From Rallus limicola (Eukaryota; Chordata; Aves; Gruiformes; Rallidae): a DNA stretch of 64,000 nt. The stretch is taken from assembly GCA_022605955.1 (NCBI GenBank), contig JAKCOZ010000245.1:62001-126000 (forward strand), in the 5' to 3' direction. Made by a program: the position numbers and the translations under genes. How positions within the stretch are numbered: position 1 is the stretch's first letter; every line of letters starts with the position of its first letter. Positions 1 through 10,558 of the stretch are shown one piece after another. The notes beneath the pieces were generated by a model, which was not told where the DNA came from, made no database searches, and saw nothing but the letters and a program-made list of their open reading frames with translations.

Positions 1-64
1 AAAGGCTGAGAGCCAAAGTGACAGGGTCTGCTTGTGTGTCCTGTTAGGAGGTTTCAGACAAGCT

Positions 65-262
65 ATGCCTTTCATGCCTAGCTTCTTTACTTTGGGAGTT
101 ATTGCTGGACGTTTAGCATGTTTTGAACTGCAGTCTGCTAGGGCCGAGAAAAGCACCGTAGGAGGTTCCAGGCATGATCCCTCTTTCCAGGCAAAGGAAA
201 AGGCTGAGAGCCAAAGTGACAGGGTCTGCTTGTGTGTCCTGTTAGGAGGTTTCAGACAAGCT
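65..262 (+). repeat. Representative domain-A monomer (M subtype)
   Basis: One unit, phased here on the ATG that precedes the main subtype-defining position. Domain A units fall into classes by the bases after CCTTTCA: TGCC (M), GTCC (S), GGCC (R) and, rarely, ATCC (N). Linked secondary markers are CTTGTG versus CTCGTG, the GGTTCCAGGCAT versus GGTAGCAGGTAT haplotype, CACCG versus CACTG, GTGACAGG versus GTGAAAGG, and GGCAAAGG versus GACAAAGG. This unit is M class and carries the rarer GCATGATCC variant, which recurs at about 2,745 and 5,121 as part of the higher-order structure. Phase is arbitrary because no true monomer boundary can be defined inside a tandem array. Confidence 0.9.
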
Positions 263-1648
263 ATGCCTTTCAGTCCTAGCTTCTTTACTTTGGGAGTTAT
301 TGCTGGACGTTTAGCATGTTTTGAACTGCAGTCTGCTAGGGCCGAGAAAAGCACCGTAGGAGGTTCCAGGCATGTTCCCTCTTTCCAGGCAAAGGAAAAG
401 GCGGAGAGCCAATGTGACAGGGTCTGCTTGTGTGTCCTGTTAGGAGGTTTCAGACAAGCTATGCCTTTCATGCCTAGCTTCTTTACTTTGGGAGTTATTG
501 CTGGACGTTTAGCATGTTTTGAACTGCAGTCTGCTAGGGCCGAGAAAAGCACCGTAGGAGGTTCCAGGCATGTTCCCTCTTTCCAGGCAAAGGAAAAGGC
601 TGAGAGCCAAAGTGACAGGGTCTGCTCGTGTGTCCTGTTAGGAGGTTTCAGACAAGCTATGCCTTTCAGGCCTAGCTTCTTTACTTTGGGAGTTATTGCT
701 GGACGTTTAGCATGTTTTGAACTGCAGTCTGCTAGGGCCGAGAAAAGCACTGTAGGAGGTAGCAGGTATGTTCCTTCTTTCCAGGCAAAGGAAAAGGCTG
801 AGAGCCAAAGTGACAGGGTCTGCTTGTGTGTCCTGTTAGGAGGTTTCAGACAAGCTATGCCTTTCAGTCCTAGCTTCTTTACTTTGGGAGTTATTGCTGG
901 ACGTTTAGCATGTTTTGAACTGCAGTCTGCTAGGGCCGAGAAAAGCACCGTAGGAGGTTCCAGGCATGTTCCCTCTTTCCAGGCAAAGGAAAAGGCTGAG
1001 AGCCAAAGTGACAGGGTCTGCTTGTGTGTCCTGTTAGGAGGTTTCAGACAAGCTATGGCTTTCATGCCTAGCTTCTTTACTTTGGGAGTTATTGCTGGAC
1101 GTTTAGCATGTTTTGAACTGCAGTCTGCTAGGGCCGAGAAAAGCACCGTAGGAGGTTCCAGGCATGTTCCCTCTTTCCAGGCAAAGGAAAAGGCTGAGAG
1201 CCAAAGTGACAGGGTCTGCTTGTGTGTCCTGTTAGGAGGTTTCAGACAAGCTATGCCTTTCAGGCCTAGCTTCTTTACTTTGGGAGTTATTGCTGGACGT
1301 TTAGCATGTTTTGAACTGCAGTCTGCTAGGGCCGAGAAAAGCACCGTAGGAGGTTCCAGGCATGTTCCCTCTTTCCAGGCAAAGGAAAAGGCTGAGAGCC
1401 AAAGTGACAGGGTCTGCTTGTGTGTCCTTTTAGGAGGTTTCAGACAAGCTATGCCTTTCATGCCTAGCTTCTTTACTTTGGGAGTTATTGCTGGACGTTT
1501 AGCATGTTTTGAACTGCAGTCTGCTAGGGCCGAGAAAAGCACCGTAGGAGGTTCCAGGCATGTTCCCTCTTTCCAGGCAAAGGAAAAGGCTGAGAGCCAA
1601 AGTGACAGGGTCTGCTTGTGTGTCCTGTTAGGAGGTTTCAGACAAGCT

Positions 1649-4024
1649 ATGCCTTTCAGTCCTAGCTTCTTTACTTTGGGAGTTATTGCTGGACGTTTAG
1701 CATGTTTTGAACTGCAGTCTGCTAGGGCCGAGAAAAGCACCGTAGGAGGTTCCAGGCATGTTCCCTCTTTCCAGGCAAAGGAAAAGGCTGAGAGCCAAAG
1801 TGACAGGGTCTGCTTGTGTGTCCTGTTAGGAGGTTTCAGACAAGCTATGCCTTTCATGCCTAGCTTCTTTACTTTGGGAGTTATTGCTGGACGTTTAGCA
1901 TGTTTTGAACTGCAGTCTGCTAGGGCCGAGAAAAGCACCGTAGGAGGTTCCAGGCATGTTCCCTCTTTCCAGGCAAAGGAAAAGGCTGAGAGCCAAAGTG
2001 ACAGGGTCTGCTTGTGTGTCCTGTTAGGAGGTTTCAGACAAGCTATGCCTTTCATGCCTAGCTTCTTTACTTTGGGAGTTATTGCTGGACGTTTAGCATG
2101 TTTTGAACTGCAGTCTGCTAGGGCCGAGAAAAGCACCGTAGGAGGTTCCAGGCATGTTCCCTCTTTCCAGGCAAAGGAAAAGGCTGAGAGCCAAAGTGAC
2201 AGGGTCAGCTTGTGTGTGCTATTAGGAGGTTTCAGACAAGCTATGCCTTTCAGTCCTAGCTTCTTTACTTTGGGAGTTATTGCTGGACGTTTAGCATGTT
2301 TTGAACTGCAGTCTGCTAGGGCCGAGAAAAGCACCGTAGGAGGTTCCAGGCATGTTCCCTCTTTCCAGGCAAAGGAAAAGGCTGAGAGCCAAAGTGACAG
2401 GGTCTGCTCGTGTGTCCTGTTAGGAGGTTTCAGACAAGCTATGCCTTTCAGGCCTAGCTTCTTTACTTTGGGAGTTATTGCTGGACGTTTAGCATGTTTT
2501 GAACTGCAGTCTGCTAGGGCCGAGAAAAGCACCGTAGGAGGTTCCAGGCATGTTCCCTCTTTCCAGACAAAGGAAAAGGCTGAGAGCCAAAGTGACAGGG
2601 TCTGCTTGTGTGTCCTGTTAGGAGGTTTCAGACAAGCTATGCCTTTCATGCCTAGCTTCTTTACTTTGGGAGTTATTGCTGGACGTTTAGCATGTTTTGA
2701 ACTGCAGTCTGCTAGGGCCGAGAAAAGCACCGTAGGAGGTTCCAGGCATGATCCCTCTTTCCAGGCAAAGGAAAAGGCTGAGAGCCAAAGTGACAGGGTC
2801 TGCTTGTGTGTCCTGTTAGGAGGTTTCAGACAAGCTATGCCTTTCAGTCCTAGCTTCTTTACTTTGGGAGTTATTGCTGGACGTTTAGCATGTTTTGAAC
2901 TGCAGTCTGCTAGGGCCGAGAAAAGCACCGTAGGAGGTTCCAGGCATGTTCCCTCTTTCCAGGCAAAGGAAAAGGCTGAGAGCCAAAGTGACAGGGTCTG
3001 CTTGTGTGTCCTGTTAGGAGGTTTCAGACAAGCTATGCCTTTCATGCCTAGCTTCTTTACTTTGGGAGTTATTGCTGGACGTTTAGCATGTTTTGAACTG
3101 CAGTCTGCTAGGGCCGAGAAAAGCACCGTAGGAGGTTCCAGGCATGTTCCCTCTTTCCAGGCAAAGGAAAAGGCTGAGAGCCAAAGTGACAGGGTCTGCT
3201 TGTGTGTCCTGTTAGGAGGTTTCAGACAAGCTATGCCTTTCATGCCTAGCTTCTTTACTTTGGGAGTTATTGCTGGACGTTTAGCATGTTTTGAACTGCA
3301 GTCTGCTAGGGCCGAGAAAAGCACCGTAGGAGCTTCCAGGCATGTTCCCTCTTTCCAGGCAAAGGAAAAGGCTGAGAGCCAAAGTGACAGGGTCAGCTTG
3401 TGTGTCCTGTTAGGAGGTTTCAGACAAGCTATGCCTTTCATGCCTAGCTTCTTTACTTTGGGAGTTATTGCTGGACGTTTAGCATGTTTTGAACTGCAGT
3501 CTGCTAGGGCCGAGAAAAGCACCGTAGGAGGTTCCAGGCATGTTCCCTCTTTCCAGGCAAAGGAAAAGGCTGAGAGCCAAAGTGACAGGGTCTGCTCGTG
3601 TGTCCTGTTAGGAGGTTTCAGACAAGCTATGCCTTTCAGGCCTAGCTTCTTTACTTTGGGAGTTATTGCTGGACGTTTAGCATGTTTTGAACTGCAGTCT
3701 GCTAGGGCCGAGAAAAGCACTGTAGGAGGTAGCAGGTATGTTCCTTCTTTCCAGGCAAAGGAAAAGGCTGAGAGCCAAAGTGACAGGGTCTGCTTGTGTG
3801 TCCTGTTAGGAGGTTTCAGACAAGCTATGCCTTTCAGTCCTAGCTTCTTTACTTTGGGAGTTATTGCTGGACGTTTAGCATGTTTTGAACTGCAGTCTGC
3901 TAGGGCCGAGAAAAGCACCGTAGGAGGTTCCAGGCATGTTCCCTCTTTCCAGGCAAAGGAAAAGGCTGAGAGCCAAAGTGACAGGGTCTGCTTGTGTGTC
4001 CTGTTAGGAGGTTTCAGACAAGCT
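1649..4024 (+). repeat. 12-mer higher-order repeat, copy 1 (2,376 bp)
   Basis: Twelve monomers in the class order S, M, M, S, R, M, S, M, M, R-leader M, R, S. Rare markers recur exactly 2,376 bp later: GACAAAGG (2,566 and 4,942), GCATGATCC (about 2,745 and 5,121), GTGTGTGCTATTAGG (about 2,213 and 4,589), and GGAGCTTCC. Twelve consecutive classes match the next block, which defines the unit. The ends are known only to within about one monomer, because neighbouring units are so alike. Confidence 0.88.
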
Positions 4025-6400
4025 ATGCCTTTCAGTCCTAGCTTCTTTACTTTGGGAGTTATTGCTGGACGTTTAGCATGTTTTGAACTGCAGTCTGCTA
4101 GGGCCGAGAAAAGCACCGTAGGAGGTTCCAGGCATGTTCCCTCTTTCCAGGCAAAGGAAAAGGCTGAGAGCCAAAGTGACAGGGTCTGCTTGTGTGTCCT
4201 GTTAGGAGGTTTCAGACAAGCTATGCCTTTCATGCCTAGCTTCTTTACTTTGGGAGTTATTGCTGGACGTTTAGCATGTTTTGAACTGCAGTCTGCTAGG
4301 GCCGAGAAAAGCACCGTAGGAGGTTCCAGGCATGTTCCCTCTTTCCAGGCAAAGGAAAAGGCTGAGAGCCAAAGTGACAGGGTCTGCTTGTGTGTCCTGT
4401 TAGGAGGTTTCAGACAAGCTATGCCTTTCATGCCTAGCTTCTTTACTTTGGGAGTTATTGCTGGACGTTTAGCATGTTTTGAACTGCAGTCTGCTAGGGC
4501 CGAGAAAAGCACCGTAGGAGGTTCCAGGCATGTTCCCTCTTTCCAGGCAAAGGAAAAGGCTGAGAGCCAAAGTGACAGGGTCAGCTTGTGTGTGCTATTA
4601 GGAGGTTTCAGACAAGCTATGCCTTTCAGTCCTAGCTTCTTTACTTTGGGAGTTATTGCTGGACGTTTAGCATGTTTTGAACTGCAGTCTGCTAGGGCCG
4701 AGAAAAGCACCGTAGGAGGTTCCAGGCATGTTCCCTCTTTCCAGGCAAAGGAAAAGGCTGAGAGCCAAAGTGACAGGGTCTGCTCGTGTGTCCTGTTAGG
4801 AGGTTTCAGACAAGCTATGCCTTTCAGGCCTAGCTTCTTTACTTTGGGAGTTATTGCTGGACGTTTAGCATGTTTTGAACTGCAGTCTGCTAGGGCCGAG
4901 AAAAGCACCGTAGGAGGTTCCAGGCATGTTCCCTCTTTCCAGACAAAGGAAAAGGCTGAGAGCCAAAGTGACAGGGTCTGCTTGTGTGTCCTGTTAGGAG
5001 GTTTCAGACAAGCTATGCCTTTCATGCCTAGCTTCTTTACTTTGGGAGTTATTGCTGGACGTTTAGCATGTTTTGAACTGCAGTCTGCTAGGGCCGAGAA
5101 AAGCACCGTAGGAGGTTCCAGGCATGATCCCTCTTTCCAGGCAAAGGAAAAGGCTGAGAGCCAAAGTGACAGGGTCTGCTTGTGTGTCCTGTTAGGAGGT
5201 TTCAGACAAGCTATGCCTTTCAGTCCTAGCTTCTTTACTTTGGGAGTTATTGCTGGACGTTTAGCATGTTTTGAACTGCAGTCTGCTAGGGCCGAGAAAA
5301 GCACCGTAGGAGGTTCCAGGCATGTTCCCTCTTTCCAGGCAAAGGAAAAGGCTGAGAGCCAAAGTGACAGGGTCTGCTTGTGTGTCCTGTTAGGAGGTTT
5401 CAGACAAGCTATGCCTTTCATGCCTAGCTTCTTTACTTTGGGAGTTATTGCTGGACGTTTAGCATGTTTTGAACTGCAGTCTGCTAGGGCCGAGAAAAGC
5501 ACCGTAGGAGGTTCCAGGCATGTTCCCTCTTTCCAGGCAAAGGAAAAGGCTGAGAGCCAAAGTGACAGGGTCTGCTTGTGTGTCCTGTTAGGAGGTTTCA
5601 GACAAGCTATGCCTTTCATGCCTAGCTTCTTTACTTTGGGAGTTATTGCTGGACGTTTAGCATGTTTTGAACTGCAGTCTGCTAGGGCCGAGAAAAGCAC
5701 CGTAGGAGCTTCCAGGCATGTTCCCTCTTTCCAGGCAAAGGAAAAGGCTGAGAGCCAAAGTGACAGGGTCAGCTTGTGTGTCCTGTTAGGAGGTTTCAGA
5801 CAAGCTATGCCTTTCATGCCTAGCTTCTTTACTTTGGGAGTTATTGCTGGACGTTTAGCATGTTTTGAACTGCAGTCTGCTAGGGCCGAGAAAAGCACCG
5901 TAGGAGGTTCCAGGCATGTTCCCTCTTTCCAGGCAAAGGAAAAGGCTGAGAGCCAAAGTGACAGGGTCTGCTCGTGTGTCCTGTTAGGAGGTTTCAGACA
6001 AGCTATGCCTTTCAGGCCTAGCTTCTTTACTTTGGGAGTTATTGCTGGACGTTTAGCATGTTTTGAACTGCAGTCTGCTAGGGCCGAGAAAAGCACTGTA
6101 GGAGGTAGCAGGTATGTTCCTTCTTTCCAGGCAAAGGAAAAGGCTGAGAGCCAAAGTGACAGGGTCTGCTTGTGTGTCCTGTTAGGAGGTTTCAGACAAG
6201 CTATGCCTTTCAGTCCTAGCTTCTTTACTTTGGGAGTTATTGCTGGACGTTTAGCATGTTTTGAACTGCAGTCTGCTAGGGCCGAGAAAAGCACCGTAGG
6301 AGGTTCCAGGCATGTTCCCTCTTTCCAGGCAAAGGAAAAGGCTGAGAGCCAAAGTGACAGGGTCTGCTTGTGTGTCCTGTTAGGAGGTTTCAGACAAGCT
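4025..6400 (+). repeat. 12-mer higher-order repeat, copy 2 (2,376 bp)
   Basis: This is the tandem partner of the preceding block, with the same twelve classes and rare markers in the same order. It stops matching at about 6,401, where the unit has ATGGCTTTCATG instead of the S class. The first monomers of the window (about 1-1,050) resemble this block with two units missing, which suggests a third, rearranged copy on the left. Confidence 0.88.
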
Positions 6401-6598
6401 ATGGCTTTCATGCCTAGCTTCTTTACTTTGGGAGTTATTGCTGGACGTTTAGCATGTTTTGAACTGCAGTCTGCTAGGGCCGAGAAAAGCACCGTAGGAG
6501 GTTCCAGGCATGTTCCCTCTTTCCAGGCAAAGGAAAAGGCTGAGAGCCAAAGTGACAGGGTCTGCTTGTGTGTCCTGTTAGGAGGTTTCAGACAAGCT

Positions 6599-7786
6599 AT
6601 GGCTTTCATGCCTAGCTTCTTTACTTTGGGAGTTATTGCTGGACGTTTAGCATGTTTTGAACTGCAGTCTGCTAGGGCCGAGAAAAGCACTGTAGGAGGT
6701 AGCAGGTATGTTCCTTCTTTCCAGGCAAAGGAAAAGGCTGAGAGCCAAAGTGACAGGGGCTGCTTGTGTGTCCTGTTACGAGGTTTCAGACAAGCTATGC
6801 CTTTCAGTCCTAGCTTCTTTACTTTGGGAGTTATTGCTGGACGTTTAGCATGTTTTGAACTGCAGTCTGCTAGGGCCGAGAAAAGCACCGTAGGAGGTTC
6901 CAGGCATGTTCCCTCTTTCCAGGCAAAGGAAAAGGCTGAGAGCCAAAGTGACAGGGTCTGCTTGTGTGTCCTGTTAGGAGGTTTCAGACAAGCTATGCCT
7001 TTCAGTCCTAGCTTCTTTACTTTGGGAGTTATTGCTGGACGTTTAGCATGTTTTGAACTGCAGTCTGCAAGGGCCGAGAAAAGCACCGTAGGAGGTTCCA
7101 GGCATGTTCCCTCTTTCCAGGCAAAGGAAAAGGCTGAGAGCCAAAGTGACAGGGTCTGCTTGTGTGTCCTGTTAGGAGGTTTCAGACAAGCTATGCCTTT
7201 CATGCCTAGCTTCTTTACTTTGGGAGTTATTGCTGGACGTTTAGCATGTTTTGAACTGCAGTCTGCTAGGGCCGAGAAAAGCACCATAGGAGGTTCCAGG
7301 CATGTTCCCTCTTTCCAGGCAAAGGAAAAGGCTGAGAGCCAAAGTGACAGGGTCTGCTTGTGTGTCCTGTTAGGAGGTTTCAGACAAGCTATGCCTTTCA
7401 GTCCTAGCTTCTTTACTTTGGGAGTTATTGCTGGACGTTTAGCATGTTTTGAACTGCAGTCTGCTAGGGCCGAGAAAAGCACTGTAGGAGGGAGCAGGTA
7501 TGTTCCTTCTTTCCAGGCAAAGGAAAAGGCTGAGAGCCAAAGTGACAGGATCTGCTTGTGTGTCCTGTTAGGAGGTTTCAGACAAGCTATGCCTTTCAAT
7601 CCTAGCTTCTTTACTTTGGGAGTTATTGCTGGACGTTTAGCATGTTTTGAACTGCAGTCTGCTAGGGCCGAGAAAAGCACCGTAGGATGTTCCAGGCATG
7701 TTCCCTCTTTCCAGGCAAAGGAAAAGGCTGAGAGCCAAAGTGACAGGGTCTGCTTGTGTGTCCTGTTATGAGGTTTCAGACAAGCT
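6599..7786 (+). repeat. Six-monomer block shared with the 14-mer units
   Basis: The six units beginning with ATGGCTTTCATG near 6,599 recur 2,178 bp (11 monomers) later near 8,777, and again near 11,549, inside the two 14-mer copies. Markers are AGGGGCTGC with TTACGAGG (about 6,757-6,782), CTGCAAGGGCC, CACCATAGG, GGAGGGAGCAGG, ACAGGATCTGC and CCTTTCAATCC. The 11-unit offset differs from the 14-unit period, so this block was joined by a separate unequal exchange. Confidence 0.85.
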
Positions 7787-10558
7787 ATGCCTTTCAGTCC
7801 TAGCTTCTTTACTTTGGGAATTATTGCTGGACGTTTAGCATGTTTTGAACTGCAGTCTGCTAGGGCCGAGAAAAGCACCGTAGGAGGTTCCAGGCATGTT
7901 CCCTCTTTCCAGGCAAAGGAAAAGGCTGAGAGCCAAAGTGACAGGGTCTACTTGTGTGTCCTGTTAGGAGGTTTCAGACAAGCTATGCCTTTCATGCCTA
8001 GCTTCTTTACTTTGGGAGTTATTGCTGGACGTTTAGCATGTTTTGAACTGCAGTCTGCTAGGGCCGAGAAAAGCACTGTAGGAGGTTCCAGGCATGTTCC
8101 CTCTTTCCAGGCAAAGGAAAAGGCTGAGAGCCAAAGTGACAGGGTCTGCTTGTGTGTCCTGTTATAAGGTTTCAGACAAGCTATGCCTTTCAGTCCTAGC
8201 TTCTTTACTTTGGGAGTTATTGCTGGACGTTTAGCATGTTTTGAACTGCAGTCTGCTAGGGCCGAGAAAAGCACTGTAGGAGGTAGCAGTTATGTTCCTT
8301 CTTTCCAGGCAAAGGAAAAGGCTGAGAGCCAAAGTGACAGGGTCTGCTTGTGTGTCCTGTTAGGAGGTTTCAGACAAGCTATGCCTTTCATGCCTAGCTT
8401 CTTTACTTTGGGAGTTATTGCTGGACGTTTAGCATGTTTTGAACTGCAGTCTGCTAGGGCCGAGAAAAGCACCGTAGGAGGTTCCAGGCATGTTCCCTCT
8501 TTCCAGGCAAAGGAAAAGGCTGAGAGCCAAAGTGAAAGGGTCTGCTTGTGTGTCCTGTTAGGAGGTTTCAGACAAGCTATGCCTTTCAGTCCTAGCTTCT
8601 TTACTTTGGGAGTTATTGCTGGACGTTTAGCATGTTTTGAACTGCAGTCTGCTAGGGCCGAGAAAAGCACCGTAGGAGGTTCCAGGCATGTTCCCTCTTT
8701 CCAGGCAAAGGAAAAGGCTGAGAGCCAAAGTGACAGGGTCTGCTTGTGTGTCCTGTTAGGAGGTTTCAGACAAGCTATGGCTTTCATGCCTAGCTTCTTT
8801 ACTTTGGGAGTTATTGCTGGACGTTTAGCATGTTTTGAACTGCAGTCTGCTAGGGCCGAGAAAAGCACTGTAGGAGGTAGCAGGTATGTTCCTTCTTTCC
8901 AGGCAAAGGAAAAGGCTGAGAGCCAAAGTGACAGGGGCTGCTTGTGTGTCCTGTTACGAGGTTTCAGACAAGCTATGCCTTTCAGTCCTAGCTTCTTTAC
9001 TTTGGGAGTTATTGCTGGACGTTTAGCATGTTTTGAACTGCAGTCTGCTAGGGCCGAGAAAAGCACCGTAGGAGGTTCCAGGCATGTTCCCTCTTTCCAG
9101 GCAAAGGAAAAGGCTGAGAGCCAAAGTGACAGGGTCTGCTTGTGTGTCCTGTTAGGAGGTTTCAGACAAGCTATGCCTTTCAGTCCTAGCTTCTTTACTT
9201 TGGGAGTTATTGCTGGACGTTTAGCATGTTTTGAACTGCAGTCTGCAAGGGCCGAGAAAAGCACCGTAGGAGGTTCCAGGCATGTTCCCTCTTTCCAGGC
9301 AAAGGAAAAGGCTGAGAGCCAAAGTGACAGGGTCTGCTTGTGTGTCCTGTTAGGAGGTTTCAGACAAGCTATGCCTTTCATGCCTAGCTTCTTTACTTTG
9401 GGAGTTATTGCTGGACGTTTAGCATGTTTTGAACTGCAGTCTGCTAGGGCCGAGAAAAGCACCATAGGAGGTTCCAGGCATGTTCCCTCTTTCCAGGCAA
9501 AGGAAAAGGCTGAGAGCCAAAGTGACAGGGTCTGCTTGTGTGTCCTGTTAGGAGGTTTCAGACAAGCTATGCCTTTCAGTCCTAGCTTCTTTACTTTGGG
9601 AGTTATTGCTGGACGTTTAGCATGTTTTGAACTGCAGTCTGCTAGGGCCGAGAAAAGCACTGTAGGAGGGAGCAGGTATGTTCCTTCTTTCCAGGCAAAG
9701 GAAAAGGCTGAGAGCCAAAGTGACAGGATCTGCTTGTGTGTCCTGTTAGGAGGTTTCAGACAAGCTATGCCTTTCAATCCTAGCTTCTTTACTTTGGGAG
9801 TTATTGCTGGACGTTTAGCATGTTTTGAACTGCAGTCTGCTAGGGCCGAGAAAAGCACCGTAGGATGTTCCAGGCATGTTCCCTCTTTCCAGGCAAAGGA
9901 AAAGGCTGAGAGCCAAAGTGACAGGGTCTGCTTGTGTGTCCTGTTAGGAGGTTTCAGACAAGCTATGCCTTTCAGTCCTAGCTTCTTTACTTTGGGAGTT
10001 ATTGCTGGACGTTTAGCATGTTTTGAACTGCAGTCTGCTAGGGCCGAGAAAAGCACCGTAGGAGGTTCCAGGCATGTTCCCTCTTTCCAGGCAAAGGAAA
10101 AGGCTGAGAGCGAAAGTGACAGGGTCTACTTGTGTGTCCTGTTAGGAGGTTTCAGACAAGCTATGCCTTTCATGCCTAGCTTCTTTACTTTGGGAGTTAT
10201 TGCTGGACGTTTAGCATGTTTTGAACTGCAGTCTGCTAGGGCCGAGAAAAGCACCGTAGGAGGTTCCAGGCATGTTCCCTCTTTCCAGGCAAAGGAAAAG
10301 GCTGAGAGCCAAAGTGAAAGGGTCTGCTTGTGTGTCCTGTTAGGAGGTTTCAGACAAGCTATGCCTTTCAGTCCTAGCTTCTTTACTTTGGGAGTTATTG
10401 CTGGACGTTTAGCATGTTTTGAACTGCAGTCTGCTAGGGCCGAGAAAAGCACTGTAGGAGGTAGCAGGTATGTTCCTTCTTTCCAGGCAAAGGAAAAGGC
10501 TGAGAGCCAAAGTGACAGGGTCTGCTTGTGTGTCCTGTTATGAGGTTTCAGACAAGCT
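7787..10558 (+). repeat. 14-mer higher-order repeat, copy 1 (2,772 bp)
   Basis: Fourteen monomers whose markers all recur 2,772 bp downstream. They include GGGAATTATTGC (about 7,817 and 10,589), TTATAAGG (8,163 and 10,935), GTAGCAGTTATG, AGTGAAAGG, ATGGCTTTCATG, CCTTTCAATCC, GGATGTTCC and GAGCGAAAGTG. Base-substitution stops in the plus open frame (TAA at 8,165) are part of the copied pattern. One marker differs between copies: TTAGGAGG near 9,943 is TTATGAGG near 12,715 in copy 2. Confidence 0.9.

Noticed and set aside
32..7771. Very long plus-strand open frame (2,579 codons), with similar ones across the window on both strands, as a giant repeat protein
   Set aside because: The frame is open only because the monomer is 66 codons long without a stop. 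It has no unique N- or C-terminus, runs off the window edge, and is broken by stops (TGA 7,769, TAA 8,165, TGA 10,541, TAA 10,937) and 1-bp insertions that are duplicated along with the repeats. An opposing frame is equally open.
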